This document shows, piece after piece, positions 1 through 12,341 of a DNA stretch of 64,000 nucleotides. The stretch's first letter is position 1; the number at the start of each line of letters is the position of its first letter. The notes below the pieces were generated by a model. It was not told the origin of the DNA, ran no database searches, and worked only from the letters and a program-made list of their open reading frames with translations. The DNA comes from Paraphaeosphaeria minitans (taxonomy: Eukaryota; Ascomycota; Dothideomycetes; Pleosporales; Didymosphaeriaceae), in the NCBI GenBank assembly GCA_015832175.1, contig WJXW01000004.1:930001-994000 (forward strand), written 5' to 3'. The translations under genes were made by a program, and so were the position numbers.

Positions 1-3000
1 TCGTCTGTGGCTGATCAGTTCGAGGATGAGCGAGACACAATACCTGTCGAGTTCGTTGAGCACTTGGTCTCTAAATCCCAGTCTGAGTTACTCCGCTCTC
101 GACAACTGATTCAAGGGATCCTGTGTGGTCGCTTCCACATGTCAGCAGCCGATTGCCTCAAACTCCTGGAAAGGCTAATGGAAGCTTTAATCGATCCAAC
201 TGCGCGAGAATTCAACTCATCGGAAGTAGCCAACTGCATGATGATTGAAACTCTGACCGGAATGACCAAAGTGTGGAATCCAGAACCCATTGATGAGGAA
301 TCAGAGGAAGTTCAAGAGCAGACGAAAGCACTGTACGAATACTACACCAGGGACATGGAGAAAAGCGGGGTTCGCGCATCCCCAGGTCTGCAAACACGTG
401 TCGCTGATTTTTTACACGGTATGCTATCGTACTACAATATCTCGAACGACGCAAAATCGCCATCAGTGCGGACAAGACTCTTCCAACTCCTGTCAAAGGG
501 CGAGATGACTGTCAAATACCACATCGCTAAGAAGCTGCCAACCGTTTTCGAAGTCTGGTCTCCTTCTACACACGACGATATCTTGCATGACGTTGATAAC
601 CACCTTCCCGGAGATGGGGAAGATCTGGAAGGCATCGCGATACGTCTGCTCGTCTTGTCTAAACTCGCCTCGCGTTGGCATACTCTGCTCAGGCAGTGCG
701 TGTACCGTATTTTTGCAACCGCTGGTGTTGTCTCTACCGCAGCTCTACATGCAAGCCACTGCATATCTAAAGTGGCGCGTGCTAAGAAACTCGTTGATTC
801 TATGTCATTGTTCCGGTTGTTTGCTCCTCAAGTCATCTTCACCTGGCTCGATCACAAACGAAAGTTCGCAGAAATACCATATACGACATTCGGTTACGAC
901 TCACTCCCACATTTGCTACGCGATGTCGAGTCAGAAGCTGTCGGACAAGCAATAATGCTTGGCATAGAGTCTGAGCTCGACTACATTGGCCAGAAGCTAG
1001 GTGTCGAAGTATCCGAATTACTCGCAAGGAACATCAGCAAAGCTGCCGCCTACACCATATCCTGGGATATGTGTAGAGGGTCTGGACGGAAAAAGAATCT
1101 ACCAAGTAGCGAACAGCTGCTATGTAAGCTCATCAGCAAGTCCGACCATGAGCAGAAGGTCAGCGGTGACAGAGGCAACATCAAGAGTGGTCCTGTTACA
1201 GGGGCTAAACACGTATCCTTAGATCAGAGATATTTTGCCCAAGCGCTAGGGCATCTATTTCAGACCATTGACTACGAAGAGAAGATAAAGAAGTCACTTG
1301 AGAAACGTAACTCATCCGACCCCGCTTTCCACGCCTTGACAACGATGCTCAACATCTCTCAGTCATCTGGAGACTTCAGTGTCGGTATCGAACCATCCTT
1401 CTCTGCCTTCTACCTCCCGGATCAAGTTGACCGGCTATGCCGCCGCACGTTTGGAGGTATAACAAGCTTTTGGAATCCTGCCACGTACACGCTTGTCCTG
1501 CGGATGCTCCTAGACAGGATTCATCCCGCTCTGGGTTCGTTGTACGCCCGATCAATGATCCGCAAGATCCGAATCGTGGTAGCTTTCGCTGGCTCGGTAG
1601 CGTACCAAGGATACCCTTTACAGATGACGCTGCAATCACTAAGGCCCTTCCTTACAGACATTCAATGTGCAGAAGACACTATCGGCATAATACAATACTT
1701 GTTCCAGAATGGAGTGCAGTACTTGAGCGACAATCTCAGCTTTGTTACTGGTATCGGCTTGTCCGTTTTGATCTCACTACGGAGCTTTCTTGGCTCATCC
1801 CAGGAGGGCATGACGCAGCATTCCCAACATTTGGCTTCTATGGACTCGGCCAAAGCATTCCATGAATGGCTTACGGCCAAACTCAAAGGTTATTCCGAGA
1901 GTTTGACGGTCAATGATCGATCTTCAGTCAATGCGTTCAAGCTCATAACAACAGCGGCCTCCAAAGTACTTACACAGGGTAATTCCATACGTGATAGTGA
2001 GGAAAGTAAGCTCCTGATCGAAATATTGGAGGACGTCAGATCAGGTCGCAAGCTCTTGAACACAACGTCTCGAGACGTGGCACTCAATTTGCTGTGCCAA
2101 GATTTCCAACCAGCATCTAATGCCGCAGAGGACATACTTGGAAATGATATGGATGCTGCTGGATATGCACCTTTCGTGTGGGATTCGTGTCGTCGTGGCA
2201 ACGTGGGCCATGGCTATCTTCGTTGGGCGGCACGAGTATTGGGCCGTGCGTTCAGTGCGTTCGGTGGTGTCGAGCGAAGCTCGGCTCATTCGCATCCATG
2301 GTCATCACAGGATCCTAACATGAAAGACATCGCAGGCCGGGCCTCACGAGAAGCTGTTATTCAAGACATTATAGACATGCTCTACAGCGACGACCGCAAC
2401 AATGTGAGCTTAGCAGAAGACGCCCTCCGGGTAGTAGTTTCTCGGCTCTCCCGACTCCGTCGAGACGAAGCGGACGAGGTGGTACGCAACATTCCCAACC
2501 ACTTAGTGGAAGCGCTGAAAGGAGATCTTTCGCCATCCACAATTCCGGCATCACCTAGTGAATCTTTAGAAAACGCTGTCGCCCCTGCATCACATACCAA
2601 GGCAGCAGCAGAATGGATCAGGGACCTCGCTATTGCTTTGTGCAATGCCGCCTCTCAAGACCATATACTGGGGGCGCTTCCCAAACTTCTCGATGGTATG
2701 AGTCACATGGCCGATACGCTATTTCCCTACATCTTACATCTCGTTCTACTCAAGGATGTTCAAGGAGACAGGAAAGTTCGCCAAACCATGTCCGCGGCGA
2801 TCATGGACTGGTTTTCCAAGCACGAACCGTCACATGTACCGTACTTGCGCAGTCTCCTCCAAGCTATTATCTATCTCCGCAGCCAGCCAATTCCTAGGGA
2901 GATGACGAGGGTAGATCGAGACAGGTGGTTAGAGATTGATTGGCTGCACGCATCGGAAGCCGCCACAAACTGTGGTATGTTTCGTACAGCGTTGATGTTC

Positions 3001-6000
3001 GCAGAAACATATTCAGGGACACCCGCTGTGAAGAGCGTTTCACGGAGGTCATCAATTATGCAAGAGGCTCCTAAGCTGCCTGTCAGATTACAACTTGCCA
3101 TCTACAAGAATCTGGACGAACCCGACTCATTTTACGGTGTTGACCAAGGCTCTAGTCTTTCATCAGCCATCGACAGGTTCGACTACGAGGGAGATGGCCT
3201 CAGCAGCATGCTGTTCCGAGGAGCTCGTTTTGGAAGCCAGATGCGCCGCTCGAATGTTCTGGATGCGACTGATTCGCGCGGCTTTCTTAACAGTTTGATC
3301 AAGCTCAACATGGACAGTGTTGCCAATGCCTTGCTTTCCACCGACCAGTTGCGGGACATTGGAGACGAAGCGGTAGAGTACACCTTACATACAGCACGGA
3401 AACTTGGTAAATGGGACATCAAAGCACCAGAGCTCAATCATAGTGAGTCCAGCACTCTTTACAAAGCTTTCCAAGGTCTTCACTACGCCACGGGCGAAGC
3501 CAGTGCCAAACTTAGCATCGACAACCAACTGCTTGCGACCATGGAGTTCTTGTCTGGGCGCCAAGACTCCACATCTTTGACCAGGATTCGATTGCGCACT
3601 TTAGCAGCATTAACTGAGGCCGACGAGCTCATCCGTGGTGGGAGTCCCGACCAGTTGCTCGCTTCCTGGGATCGAGTGAAGGGACGAGAAAAATGGATGC
3701 AGACCGGCCAGTACGTTCAAGAGTTGAAAGCCAAGACTTACAACAGCGCTGACTGGAACTCAGATTTGAAGACGTACGTCAGCTGTTGTCGTGCCGGGAG
3801 ACTCTATTGAGTGTTATGGGTTCCAACAATGCCCTTTTAGATGCCATGCACACACGGGCCGGCACACTTCGCAGCATGGAAGTCGAAGCTCTTGTATCTA
3901 CTTCGACTATTTGCAGAAGACATGGAGCGCTACAAGAATCACTCACAAGTGTGACATACCTGAGCGACATCGTACAGGACTGCAAAGCACTTGGACTTGA
4001 TGTCGAGGCCAGTGCAAAATATGAAGAGGCCAACGTCTTGTGGGACCATGGAGAGCAGGAGAAGTCCATACGCATCCGACAGGAGCTTGTCGATTATGGC
4101 AACTTCGACTCTCAAGACAAGAAGATAAGCCTTCCTGTGTTATTAGCCAAGCTAGTGAGTTTTCCTGGCTGCGTACAACGACGTTTGCTAAGTTCTCCAG
4201 GGTCATCATCTAGCGGAAGCTCGGTCAGCAACACCGGAAAAGATCATACAGAACTACTTGAAGCCAGCAATCAGAGAGCTCAAAGGGCAAATGCAAGGAC
4301 CCGATCCCGGACAAGTCTTCCATGAATTTGCTCTTTTCTGTGATAAACAGCTGCAAAGCCCGGAAGCTGCCGCAGACAGGGACCGTGCAAAATCTATCAT
4401 GGATCGAAGAGCTCAGGAGATCCAGGATTTTGAGAGACTGATTCGCCAGGAGCAAAGCAAGCAGACACGCGAGACGTACAAAAGGTCTCACCACAAAGCA
4501 CACGTCTGGTACAAACTGGACCATGCTGAATATGAGAGGCTACGCAAAGGACGGGAGGAATTACTGCGCCAGTGTTTGGAGAACTATCTCCTGTCGCTGC
4601 AGGCGAGTGACGAGTACAATAGTGATGCACTCCGGGTGTTCTCGCTTTGGCTGGAGCATTCCGAGACAATGCTCGCGAATTCAGCTGTACATGCACATAT
4701 CGACAAAGTTCCCAGTGGGAAATTTGCGCTGCTGATGAATCAGCTGTCTTCACGTCTTCAACATGATCGGACCGACTTTCAAAAGTTGTTGACTAACCTA
4801 GTCTTCCGCATTTGTACAGAGCATCCCTACCATGGCATGCATCAAATTTTTGCGATGCAGATGAAAGCTGCCAATGTTACGAGGGAAGATGTCATTAGGT
4901 CAAAAGATGAGGCAGCTAAGTCTCGCCAAAAAGCTGCAGCTTCCCTCGCGGCTGAATTGGCCAAGGACAAACGCTCTTCTACAATCTGGAGTACTCTATT
5001 CCGCTCAAACGAGATCTATCACGCGCTTGCCATGTTCAAAGACGACAAGGAACAACGTCAAGGCCGAGACATCTCACTAGATAGATACCCAGAGTCAAAG
5101 GCTTTGATGCACAAAGTCCCAACATACAAGGTTCCACCAGCCACTCTTCAAATCGAGGTTCGCGCCGATATGGATTACAGCCATCTTCCTAGGATTGTTA
5201 GGTTCAAATCTAGGATGAGCATCGCCAACGGACTGAGCGCACCGAAGATTATTACAGCTATCGGCTCTGATGGACACGCTTACAAGCAGCTGGCAAGTAC
5301 CATCTTCAACATTTTCGAGGCTTTCTAACCTTATGTACAGTACAAGTCTGGTAACGATGATCTTCGACAGGACGCAATCATGGAGCAAGTATTTGACCAA
5401 GTCTCTCGCTTGCTCAAAAAGCATACTGCAACACGGCTACGGAACCTGGGTATCCGCACCTACAAGGTGCTTCCGCTTTCAACTCGGTCTGGTCTCATGG
5501 AGTTCGTGCAAAACACAACCCCGCTTCATGGATGGCTGATGCCTGCACATGAAAGATACTATCCGCACGACTATAAACCGGATAAATGTAGGAAGGATAT
5601 TGGAGCGGTTCAGCAAGAAGCGCTACAGGCCCGCGTAAAGGTTTGGAACAAGATCGCAGAAAACTTCCATCCTGTGATGCGCTACTTCTTTCTCGAACGG
5701 TTCCAAGATCCAGATGAATGGTTCGAACGCCGCCTAGCATACACTCGGTCTACAGCTGCCATTTCCATCTTAGGTCATGTACTTGGTCTCGGCGACCGCC
5801 ACTGCCATAACATTCTCCTCGACGAGAAAAGCGGAGAAGTCGTACATATTGACCTTGGTGTCAGTTTCGAAGCTGGACGTGTCCTACCTGTACCGGAGGT
5901 TGTACCATTCCGCCTCACCCGCGACCTCGTCGACGGAATGGGTTATACCAGGACCGAAGGCGTATTCCGCCGCTGCTGTGAGTTCACAATGGATACACTC

Positions 6001-6375
6001 CGCGAAGAGCGCGAGTCCATAATGACACTCTTGAACGTGCTGCGGTACGATCCTCTCGTCAACTGGAGCGTAACCGCCACCAAGGCTCGACGCATGCAGG
6101 AGCAGCAGGACACGAACGCTGCCCAACGTTCCAGCACTGCCGGTCCGGAACGTACGCCTGTGCCATCTGGTATCTCTGCGGCGGAATTGGAGGTGCAAGG
6201 GGACGATAAGAAGAAGGATGAGCAGGCGGGTGAGGCTGGGAGGGCTCTCAGTGTTGTGGAGAAGAAGCTGAGCACGACGCTGAGTACGAAGGCGACGGTC
6301 AATGAATTGATACAAAGTGCGACCGATGAGCGAAATCTGGCAGTTCTGTATATGGGATGGGCTAGTTACGCATAA
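1..6375 (+). CDS. TEL1: Serine/threonine kinase TEL1 (ATM orthologue), 5' truncated by window edge
   Basis: PI3K-like checkpoint kinase that is recruited to DNA breaks and telomeres. The frame is open from base 1, so the start lies outside the window. Preferred exons are <1-3675, 3783-4154, 4201-5292 and 5341-6375, giving about 2057 residues; full Tel1 is near 2,800-2,900. The FAT region spans roughly 3.8-4.6 kb. The kinase domain follows intron 3 with [17 protein letters not shown], then the catalytic [13 protein letters not shown] and HIDLGVSFE (DFG-equivalent DLG), then [10 protein letters not shown] and EGVFRRCCE as in ATM. The C-terminus is an intact FATC motif ending LYMGWASYA. Intron 2 (4155-4200) is only 46 bp; removing it gives [13 protein letters not shown], the usual FAT sequence. 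Intron 3 has a GC donor. The first junction is the uncertain one: the long frame runs to a stop at 3808 and the coding signal moves to another frame. Confidence 0.93.
5293..5340 (+). other. TEL1: GC-AG intron in the TEL1 kinase domain
   Basis: The upstream frame stops at 5326. Homology to ATM kinases resumes in phase at 5341 ([11 protein letters not shown]). The only donor that keeps phase 0 after HAYKQL is GCAAGT at 5293, the typical form of a GC donor; using the nearby GT at 5297 breaks the frame. The acceptor is TGTACAG at 5340. Length is 48 bp. Confidence 0.8.
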
Positions 6376-7166
6376 CATCGTCATCTATCGGTGGTTGGCG
6401 ATGGTTTGACATTTGAGGTGGCGGCGGATGGAAGGGGATAGATGGAGACGTGTACAAAGTCAAGCGGTTAGTGTGAGGGCATATTCAAAGGAACCGGCTG
6501 AGAAATTTGCGGGATCCGGGGTGGGCAATGTGTCGCGGAAGCGAAACCACGGGAAATCATTGCTCGAAGATGTTCGTACAAGCTCATCATCTCGTAGAAA
6601 TACGTGAGGCTGCATGTTGGATGCCCTGCAGGCAAACCATCTGGCCACTGCGAAGTAAGCCAAGTGCACTCGAGCGTCACAGCTGTCTGCCGATCCCGAC
6701 TCCGTTACCTACTGGCTCACCATGCTGTCACCATGTACGGTACCAAGTGATCAACCCGTTCCAATCCGATGGTGAGGGATACCTCTAGCAGTAACCCCGA
6801 AGACCTGTTTCAGCTCACCCCGATTGCCCCGCACCCCGCAAAGCCTAGGTAGTGCCAGCACCCTTTCCTCATCACAACTAGCTCTCAGCGACATGGATCG
6901 GAACGGGAGACTACCACCATGTGAGCGCGCCCATCCCTCCGGCGCCATCCTTCTATCCGATGCGTCATGATCCAAGAAAGAACGTCCATAGGAGGCTAGA
7001 ACAGGAAGGCCTAGGTGAACATATCACCACAGCGCCTAAGACACCCTTTCCTTTTTCTTTCTTACTACTCACAAGTCTGTTATTTCGTGCATGTTATGTT
7101 GACCCTCGATTCTGCCTTTGCGAACTTAGTCATCACCGGTGACTTTACAACAACATACCCAGAGCC
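6376..7166. other. Intergenic, TEL1 3' flank and dehydrogenase promoter
   Basis: No open frame here shows recognisable protein similarity. A pyrimidine-rich run at 7040-7075 lies about 100 bp before the dehydrogenase start and may be part of its core promoter. I see nothing else. Confidence 0.5.
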
Positions 7167-8377
7167 ATGCGTGCGGCGAGATATTACGGGAAAGAAGATA
7201 TCAGAGTGGAGGAGGTCGAGGTCGACCCGTGCGGAGACGGCCAAGTCAGAGTGCGCAGGCCGCCCCTCCCTTCTCATCCCTCAACAAGTATCGTATCATA
7301 GAGCGGAGGGAAGGATTAACAGCTCATCCAGGTTGCACCGAGCTACGTCGGAATCTGCGGCACAGACCTGCACGAATTCCTCGGAGGACCCACCTTTGCT
7401 CCCGTAACACCACATCCTCTAAGTCACGATACAATCCCCATCACTCTTGGCCACGAGTTCTCCGGAGTCGTCAGCGAAGTCGGTCCCAACGTTTCGCAGT
7501 TCAAACCCGGGCACCACGTTGTAGTGCAACCGACTTTGTCATGCGGTAGATGTTCGGCGTGCAGCTGCGGAGCAGAAAACGTTTGCGAAAAGGGCGGTTT
7601 CATCGGACTATCGGGTGGAGGAGGTGGGCTCAGCGGCTCGGTGGTCGTTCCTCAAGGATGCGTGCTGAGCCTGCCCGAGCAGATACCGCTGAAGATTGGC
7701 GCATTGGTTGAACCGCTCTCGGTTGCGTGGCACGCCGTATCCGCTGCTTGTTTGGTACCCGATTCCACCGTCTTGGTTCTAGGAGGAGGTCCCATCGGAC
7801 TGGCTGTGGTGCAGTGCCTGGTGGCGTTGAAGACCAAAAAGATCATCATGAGCGAGGTGTCGAAGACTAGACAGCGGCTCGCAAAGGAATTCGGCGCGCA
7901 CCATGTTTTGGATCCGAAGACGTACGATTTGGTAGCCATTTCTCGAGAGCTAAGTGGGCACGGCGGCCCTGATGTGGTTTTCGACTGCGCTGGTGTTCCT
8001 GCGAGTCTCGTGGCCGCGTGTCAAGCCGTGAAACCACGAGGAACGGTCGTCAATGTTGCCATTTGGGAGAGAGAGGTACCTTTCCAGCCTAACATGCTGG
8101 TTTTCAAAGAGGCGCACTATACTGCAGTCTTGGGATATCAGAGAGAGGATTTTCAAGCTGTTATCGACCACCTGGCTAAAGGTATGTTCTTGAACATCCC
8201 AGTGTAGGTGTTTCTCGACAAGGCTGACGGTTGCGATTCGTCAAAGGAACCTTGAAGCCCGACAAGATGATAACAAGCATCATACCATTAGATGATGTAG
8301 TGGAACGAGGTATCAAAGCTCTGATCAAAGACAAGGAAAGCCATGTGAAGATTCTGGTGAAAGTGGGCGGACAATAG
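7167..8377 (+). CDS. Zinc-dependent alcohol dehydrogenase, (R,R)-butanediol/sorbitol dehydrogenase type
   Basis: Medium-chain dehydrogenase that oxidises a secondary alcohol or polyol with NAD(P), probably in the cytosol. Three exons, 7167-7250, 7332-8181 and 8247-8377, encode 354 residues, normal for the family. Splicing 7251-7330 (to AG at 7331) joins GQVR to VAPSYVGICGTDLHEF, which carries the catalytic zinc cysteine; GHEFSG holds the zinc-site Glu/His pair. The structural zinc loop is CGRCSACSCGAENVC. The Rossmann motif is VLGGGPIGLAVVQCL. The last intron, 8182-8246, has donor GTATGT and restores LAKGTLKPDKMITSIIPLDD. Start ATG at 7167 gives MRAARYYGKEDIRVEEV, the standard N-terminus of butanediol-dehydrogenase-like proteins. 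The substrate cannot be settled from sequence; xylitol/sorbitol dehydrogenase is the main alternative. Confidence 0.9.
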
Positions 8378-8706
8378 ATTACGAGCTAGGAGCCCGTTGC
8401 GGAGGTTTGTACCGATATGGCGGCCATAAGAAGATAGTCCTTCGGTCGTCTCGAAGAAGCACCTTTTGGGGATTTGAATTGTAATGAGCTTGGAAAACAG
8501 TTATTTCTGTGTTGTGATTAAGTTTGATGGTATCGTGTTCGAAGAACATGGAATATATATACATCTTTCTTCTACACCGGCACGTTCTCGAGGCCACAGT
8601 GACTCTTCGAGTCAAGCTGTAGATGTCAGCATGGCACACGTACGATTCTCCACGGTATTACCATACGCACAGTGTTATTAGCCCGCATTAAGATGCGATG
8701 GACCAC
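8378..8706. other. Intergenic between convergent genes
   Basis: Shared 3' flank of the dehydrogenase (+) and the small membrane protein gene (-). It contains an AT-rich patch near 8540-8570 that may serve 3'-end formation. No gene seen. Confidence 0.5.
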
Positions 8707-8931
8707 TCAACGCTTCCCCTTATTCAGTAATTCCAGCTGTTTTCGTATCTGCGATAGCTCTTCCCGGTGAATATCCCTCATGTTCTTCAACATGCTCTCG
8801 TGTTCCTCGGTCAACCTGTTGAACTGCGCTTCTAACTTTTCATGCCAGGGATAGAGAACAAAAATCTGAAAGCTGAGCGCGGACGAGCCAATGACGAAGT
8901 TGGTGAGGGAGAAGCCGCGTGTGATCAACAT
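8707..8931 (-). CDS. Small single-pass membrane protein with C-terminal coiled coil
   Basis: An open frame of 74 residues from the ATG at 8931. The frame stays open upstream to 8987, where TAG/ACT could be a splice acceptor, so a short 5' exon with another ATG is possible but I could not place it. The protein begins with a basic segment (RHPRM then LITRG), has one hydrophobic stretch (SLTNFVIGSSALSFQIFVLY) and ends in a charged heptad-like helix rich in E, K and L (HEKLEAQF to LNKGKR). This layout resembles small mitochondrial inner-membrane proteins, but I do not recognise the family, so function is unknown. Composition is clearly protein-like rather than random, and the gene sits alone between two unrelated genes. 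Confidence 0.55.
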   Translation of the reverse strand: MLITRGFSLTNFVIGSSALSFQIFVLYPWHEKLEAQFNRLTEEHESMLKNMRDIHREELSQIRKQLELLNKGKR

Positions 8932-10313
8932 TCTAGGGTGCCGAAAGAGTGATTTATTGGCGGAGGTCGTGCCAGTCACAGTCTAGGTCGGAACAAAGAT
9001 AAGGTAGGCGAAGTGAATTCTCACGGGATTGAAGAAGAAAAGAATACGACAGCTCGAAGTCTTCGAATTGCGCGGTAACAGTGTATTAAATGTCTTCGAG
9101 AAGCAATATAGGGTATGACAGCAGCCTAAGCTGTTCCAATGACTGTAACTCGGCCACCCGAATCATTACCGAGCCGCCTACTGCGTCACATGCATTGCGT
9201 TGGCTTTGTCGTACGTTGGGATCGCGCTTAGCGAAGAAAGTGGAATGATTCTGTCCTAATTAGGCCGTCTGGGCTTAGTACAACAACACATCACGCGATG
9301 TTGCAGACCCTTTCCGTCTCTTCCACATCACCACGGCGAAGTACATCTTCTTTGGTCACCGCTTCTTCCTGCTTCACGAGCGTTGGCAATATCAATGCTC
9401 CTTTGTGAATTATACATCCAGCTCACTCTCTACAACCTTTCGGCAGCAATGATGGCAGTACCGCCGCCTTCCTTGTTCCTACCAATGCCATCGAGAAAGG
9501 ATTCGCATATATACCTGTGTAAAGCACCGGTTGCGTGATACGTGCGCGAAACGGGGAATCATACACGGAGCCTATGGTATATGATGACATAAATGGTGGA
9601 CCTTCCTGGGATGACGCCGAAAACGCACTTCTGTGAGTGTGGCGCATGTGCAATGTGCTCCAACCCTGCCAGCGACAGCGACAACAGCGGCGGCGACGAC
9701 GACGAGCGCCTATAGGCACCGCAAGCCTAGTTCGGCCCCAGCTATGCCTCGCCCTATACTGCGGAATCTCTCCAGCAAGAGAAGAAGCCAGCGACCGTAG
9801 TCGAAGATGCTAGGCTATCACCATCCAGAATCGTCAAGAACATAGGGCAACACTGCTAAGTTTCCTCATCGGTTCGCGAAAGTATTCAACTCTGCGCTAC
9901 CTACCTCGGCCAGTGACTGGACGTACGGAAGATTGTCAGGCCATCGGCCTGTGCAAGCCTTCTGCGCCTGGACTACGCCTGGGTCATGTGACTACCCCTT
10001 GCTGTTCGAAAAGAATCGGAAATGCCAATGCTGGTCTTTCATGATGTTGGCAGGTGGGCTTGTTATATCAAGCTTCCCTGCAAGGCTGCTGTTGGCCCGC
10101 GATTCTCTAGACGAGAGAGTCAATATGCAAATCAAATGGGTGCTACCATGCACGCGCGTCATACATCACAGGTTGATGTATTGCCAAATGCCGTCTTTAT
10201 GATTAGATTTTGAGACGGATACATTAATGACAGAGAACTTGTCGAATCAATTCATTCAGATGGTGAGATCGTAATTCTTCATTAGGCACACCTCTTTCAT
10301 CCGAGAGCGACAT
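8932..10313. other. Intergenic, no recognisable gene
   Basis: About 1.4 kb with only short frames of arginine- or serine-rich composition (for example 9423-9719 minus) and no motif I recognise. It contains the promoter of the small membrane protein and the 3' flank of the carboxypeptidase. Confidence 0.5.
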
Positions 10314-12341
10314 TCATCTCTTGTAGATGGTACTGTTTCCCGTATAATTCCCACTCTGCGTGGTGAAGCTGGCCGTGTTGCTGAAGTTGTCGATTCTCCC
10401 CAGCAAAATCTCCAGCATTCGATACGCAACACCAGGCGTATATCCTGGAAGCTCATGTCCCGCAAGACGCGCTGTGTAGAAAGTCAAGCCACGCTCGGAG
10501 GTCCACACGCCCTGAGCGCCTGACCCAGCAAGGGCCCCACCATTGTACTCGGGGTGGTATGGCGCGTAAAGAGTGGTGTTCGGGTACTTTTGCAGGCCTT
10601 GCAGGCCGTTCCAAGTCATGTTCTGGATAGCAAGGAGCGTTCCGTTCGTGGACAGTAGGAAGTCGAGATCGCCGGAACCAATGAGGGTGTTGTTGGTGAA
10701 CTCGATGACGCGCTGAAGGGTACCGTCAATGGCCGGACCAGCAGAGGTGTCGGAACCGCGGTCAGTGCCATTACCGAAGACATTCACGTCGGTGCATTGC
10801 TGCCAGTTCGATTCAATAGGCGCGTGGAGAGCCTCCTTGACGTCGGTGCGGTTGAAGTAGATCTTAGCACCTGGAGGCTGGTAGTCGCCTTCGTTGACTA
10901 TGCCAAGCTGACCAAACGGATGCGGGCAGGTCTCCGTGATGTGATAGATGTTGAAGCAAGGGTTGACCTCGAGGATGGCACCATATAAATTATCGAATTG
11001 GTCGCAGCTGTAGTTGTTGTGGCGGGTCGGTCCTTCCAGCACTGGAAATGATTCCTGCGGTGGAGGGAACGTGAAATAGGTGTCCAGGTAGGAAGAGTAG
11101 TTGCAGTGGTCCTGGACCTCCCGCACCTGATTGAGGAAAGTTTCATTGAGGTTAATCAAATTCTGCCAGTACTCGACGTAAGGCAAAGCAACAACTTGAG
11201 GATGTCAGTTTGGCAACTTTGAGTGTACAGGATCCATACCTGATTGCTGGTTCGTATCGTCGCCAATGATGGGGTCGTTGATGGATATACCCTTTAGGTT
11301 GAAGTACCTGTAGGTTGCACGGTTAGCTTTTGTCGTCATGGGACAATGGCTTTATCATGCAACATACTCAGTGTCATTAGCGCTAATGAATCCTTCGGCG
11401 ATGTAAGGCACGTAAAATCCTGCGTACGACTCTCCAGTGACGTAGACACTCCAGTTCTGTAGTTCAAAGGCCGAGATGAAGTTCTGTTGGGAGGATCCAA
11501 AGTCAGCTGCGATGAACGAATAGAAAGCAGAAACATTTCAAAGGTAAGCGGACCTACCTTCCAGAAGCCGCGGAATTCAGCGGCCAATTCGACTTCGTTC
11601 GTGATGTTGGGTGTTCCCTGCGAATATCCCACTCCGACCGGCTGCTCAACCCAGATCATGTTGGTCAGGTTGGTCCAAGAATACGGGTTCTAGTAACAAC
11701 CATCAGCAAGAATTCTCGCAACGGAATACTGTCGAGGATGAGACCTACTTGAACGGGGGCGAGGGTCCCGGCCTCCCATGTGAAGGGGCCATTCTCTGTC
11801 AGGAACCCGCTCAAAGAGCTACATCCTGGACCGCCGTTGAGCCTGGTCATATGAGCGATTTTCCAGCTCATATCGGCAGACACCCTTACCAGATGACAAC
11901 CTCTTTGGGCGTCTCCACCTGCGTGGATGGGAAAAACCTGGGCAGGTGTAAGCTTTCCAACGCACATCTGACGTTTCAGGGATGTACCAAAAGAAGAGCT
12001 GACGAGACTCGTTTGGATCCTCTGAGATTGGCAGCAATCCGGCGTACGACTCGCCAATGTCAAAGGGTACCTCAGGAATGTCTGAGCCGTTGACAGCGAA
12101 TTCTGGGGAGAGTTAGATCTTGTGTCGGTTGCGCAGGGAGAGTTTGGCTTCACGTACGCTTTGTCTTGTGATTCAAGAAGGACGAGGCTCGCTTCTGCAG
12201 CTCGGGATGCTGGAAAGGCTGGTTCGCCACACGCCTCTCGATGGTCGGCTTCTGCTTGTGGAACACATTGCGTTTGTGGGGCAAGCTTGCAGCCAAAACG
12301 CTGGAAGCGCACAGCAGCGAGCTGAAAAGTGAGAGCTTCAT
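10314..12341 (-). CDS. Secreted serine carboxypeptidase (peptidase family S10, CPS1-like)
   Basis: Exopeptidase that removes C-terminal residues from peptides, secreted or vacuolar. Eight exons (high to low): 12341-12158, 12102-11988, 11937-11890, 11842-11749, 11689-11558, 11483-11368, 11307-11240, 11194-10314; 545 residues, as usual for fungal CPS1. All seven introns are 45-74 bp and keep frame. The signal peptide is [17 protein letters not shown]. Splicing rebuilds [20 protein letters not shown] followed by [14 protein letters not shown] (oxyanion region). The nucleophile is in [14 protein letters not shown] (Ser near 210), the acid in GSGDLDFLL (near 428) and the catalytic His in LAGHELPGY (near 499). 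Many N-x-S/T sites suggest glycosylation. Vacuolar CPY is less likely given the N-terminal [11 protein letters not shown] segment typical of the CPS1 group. Confidence 0.93.

Noticed and set aside
3774..3811. 38-bp intron in TEL1
   Set aside because: Restores frame but is shorter than every other intron here (minimum about 45 bp); the 107-bp alternative with a normal length is preferred.
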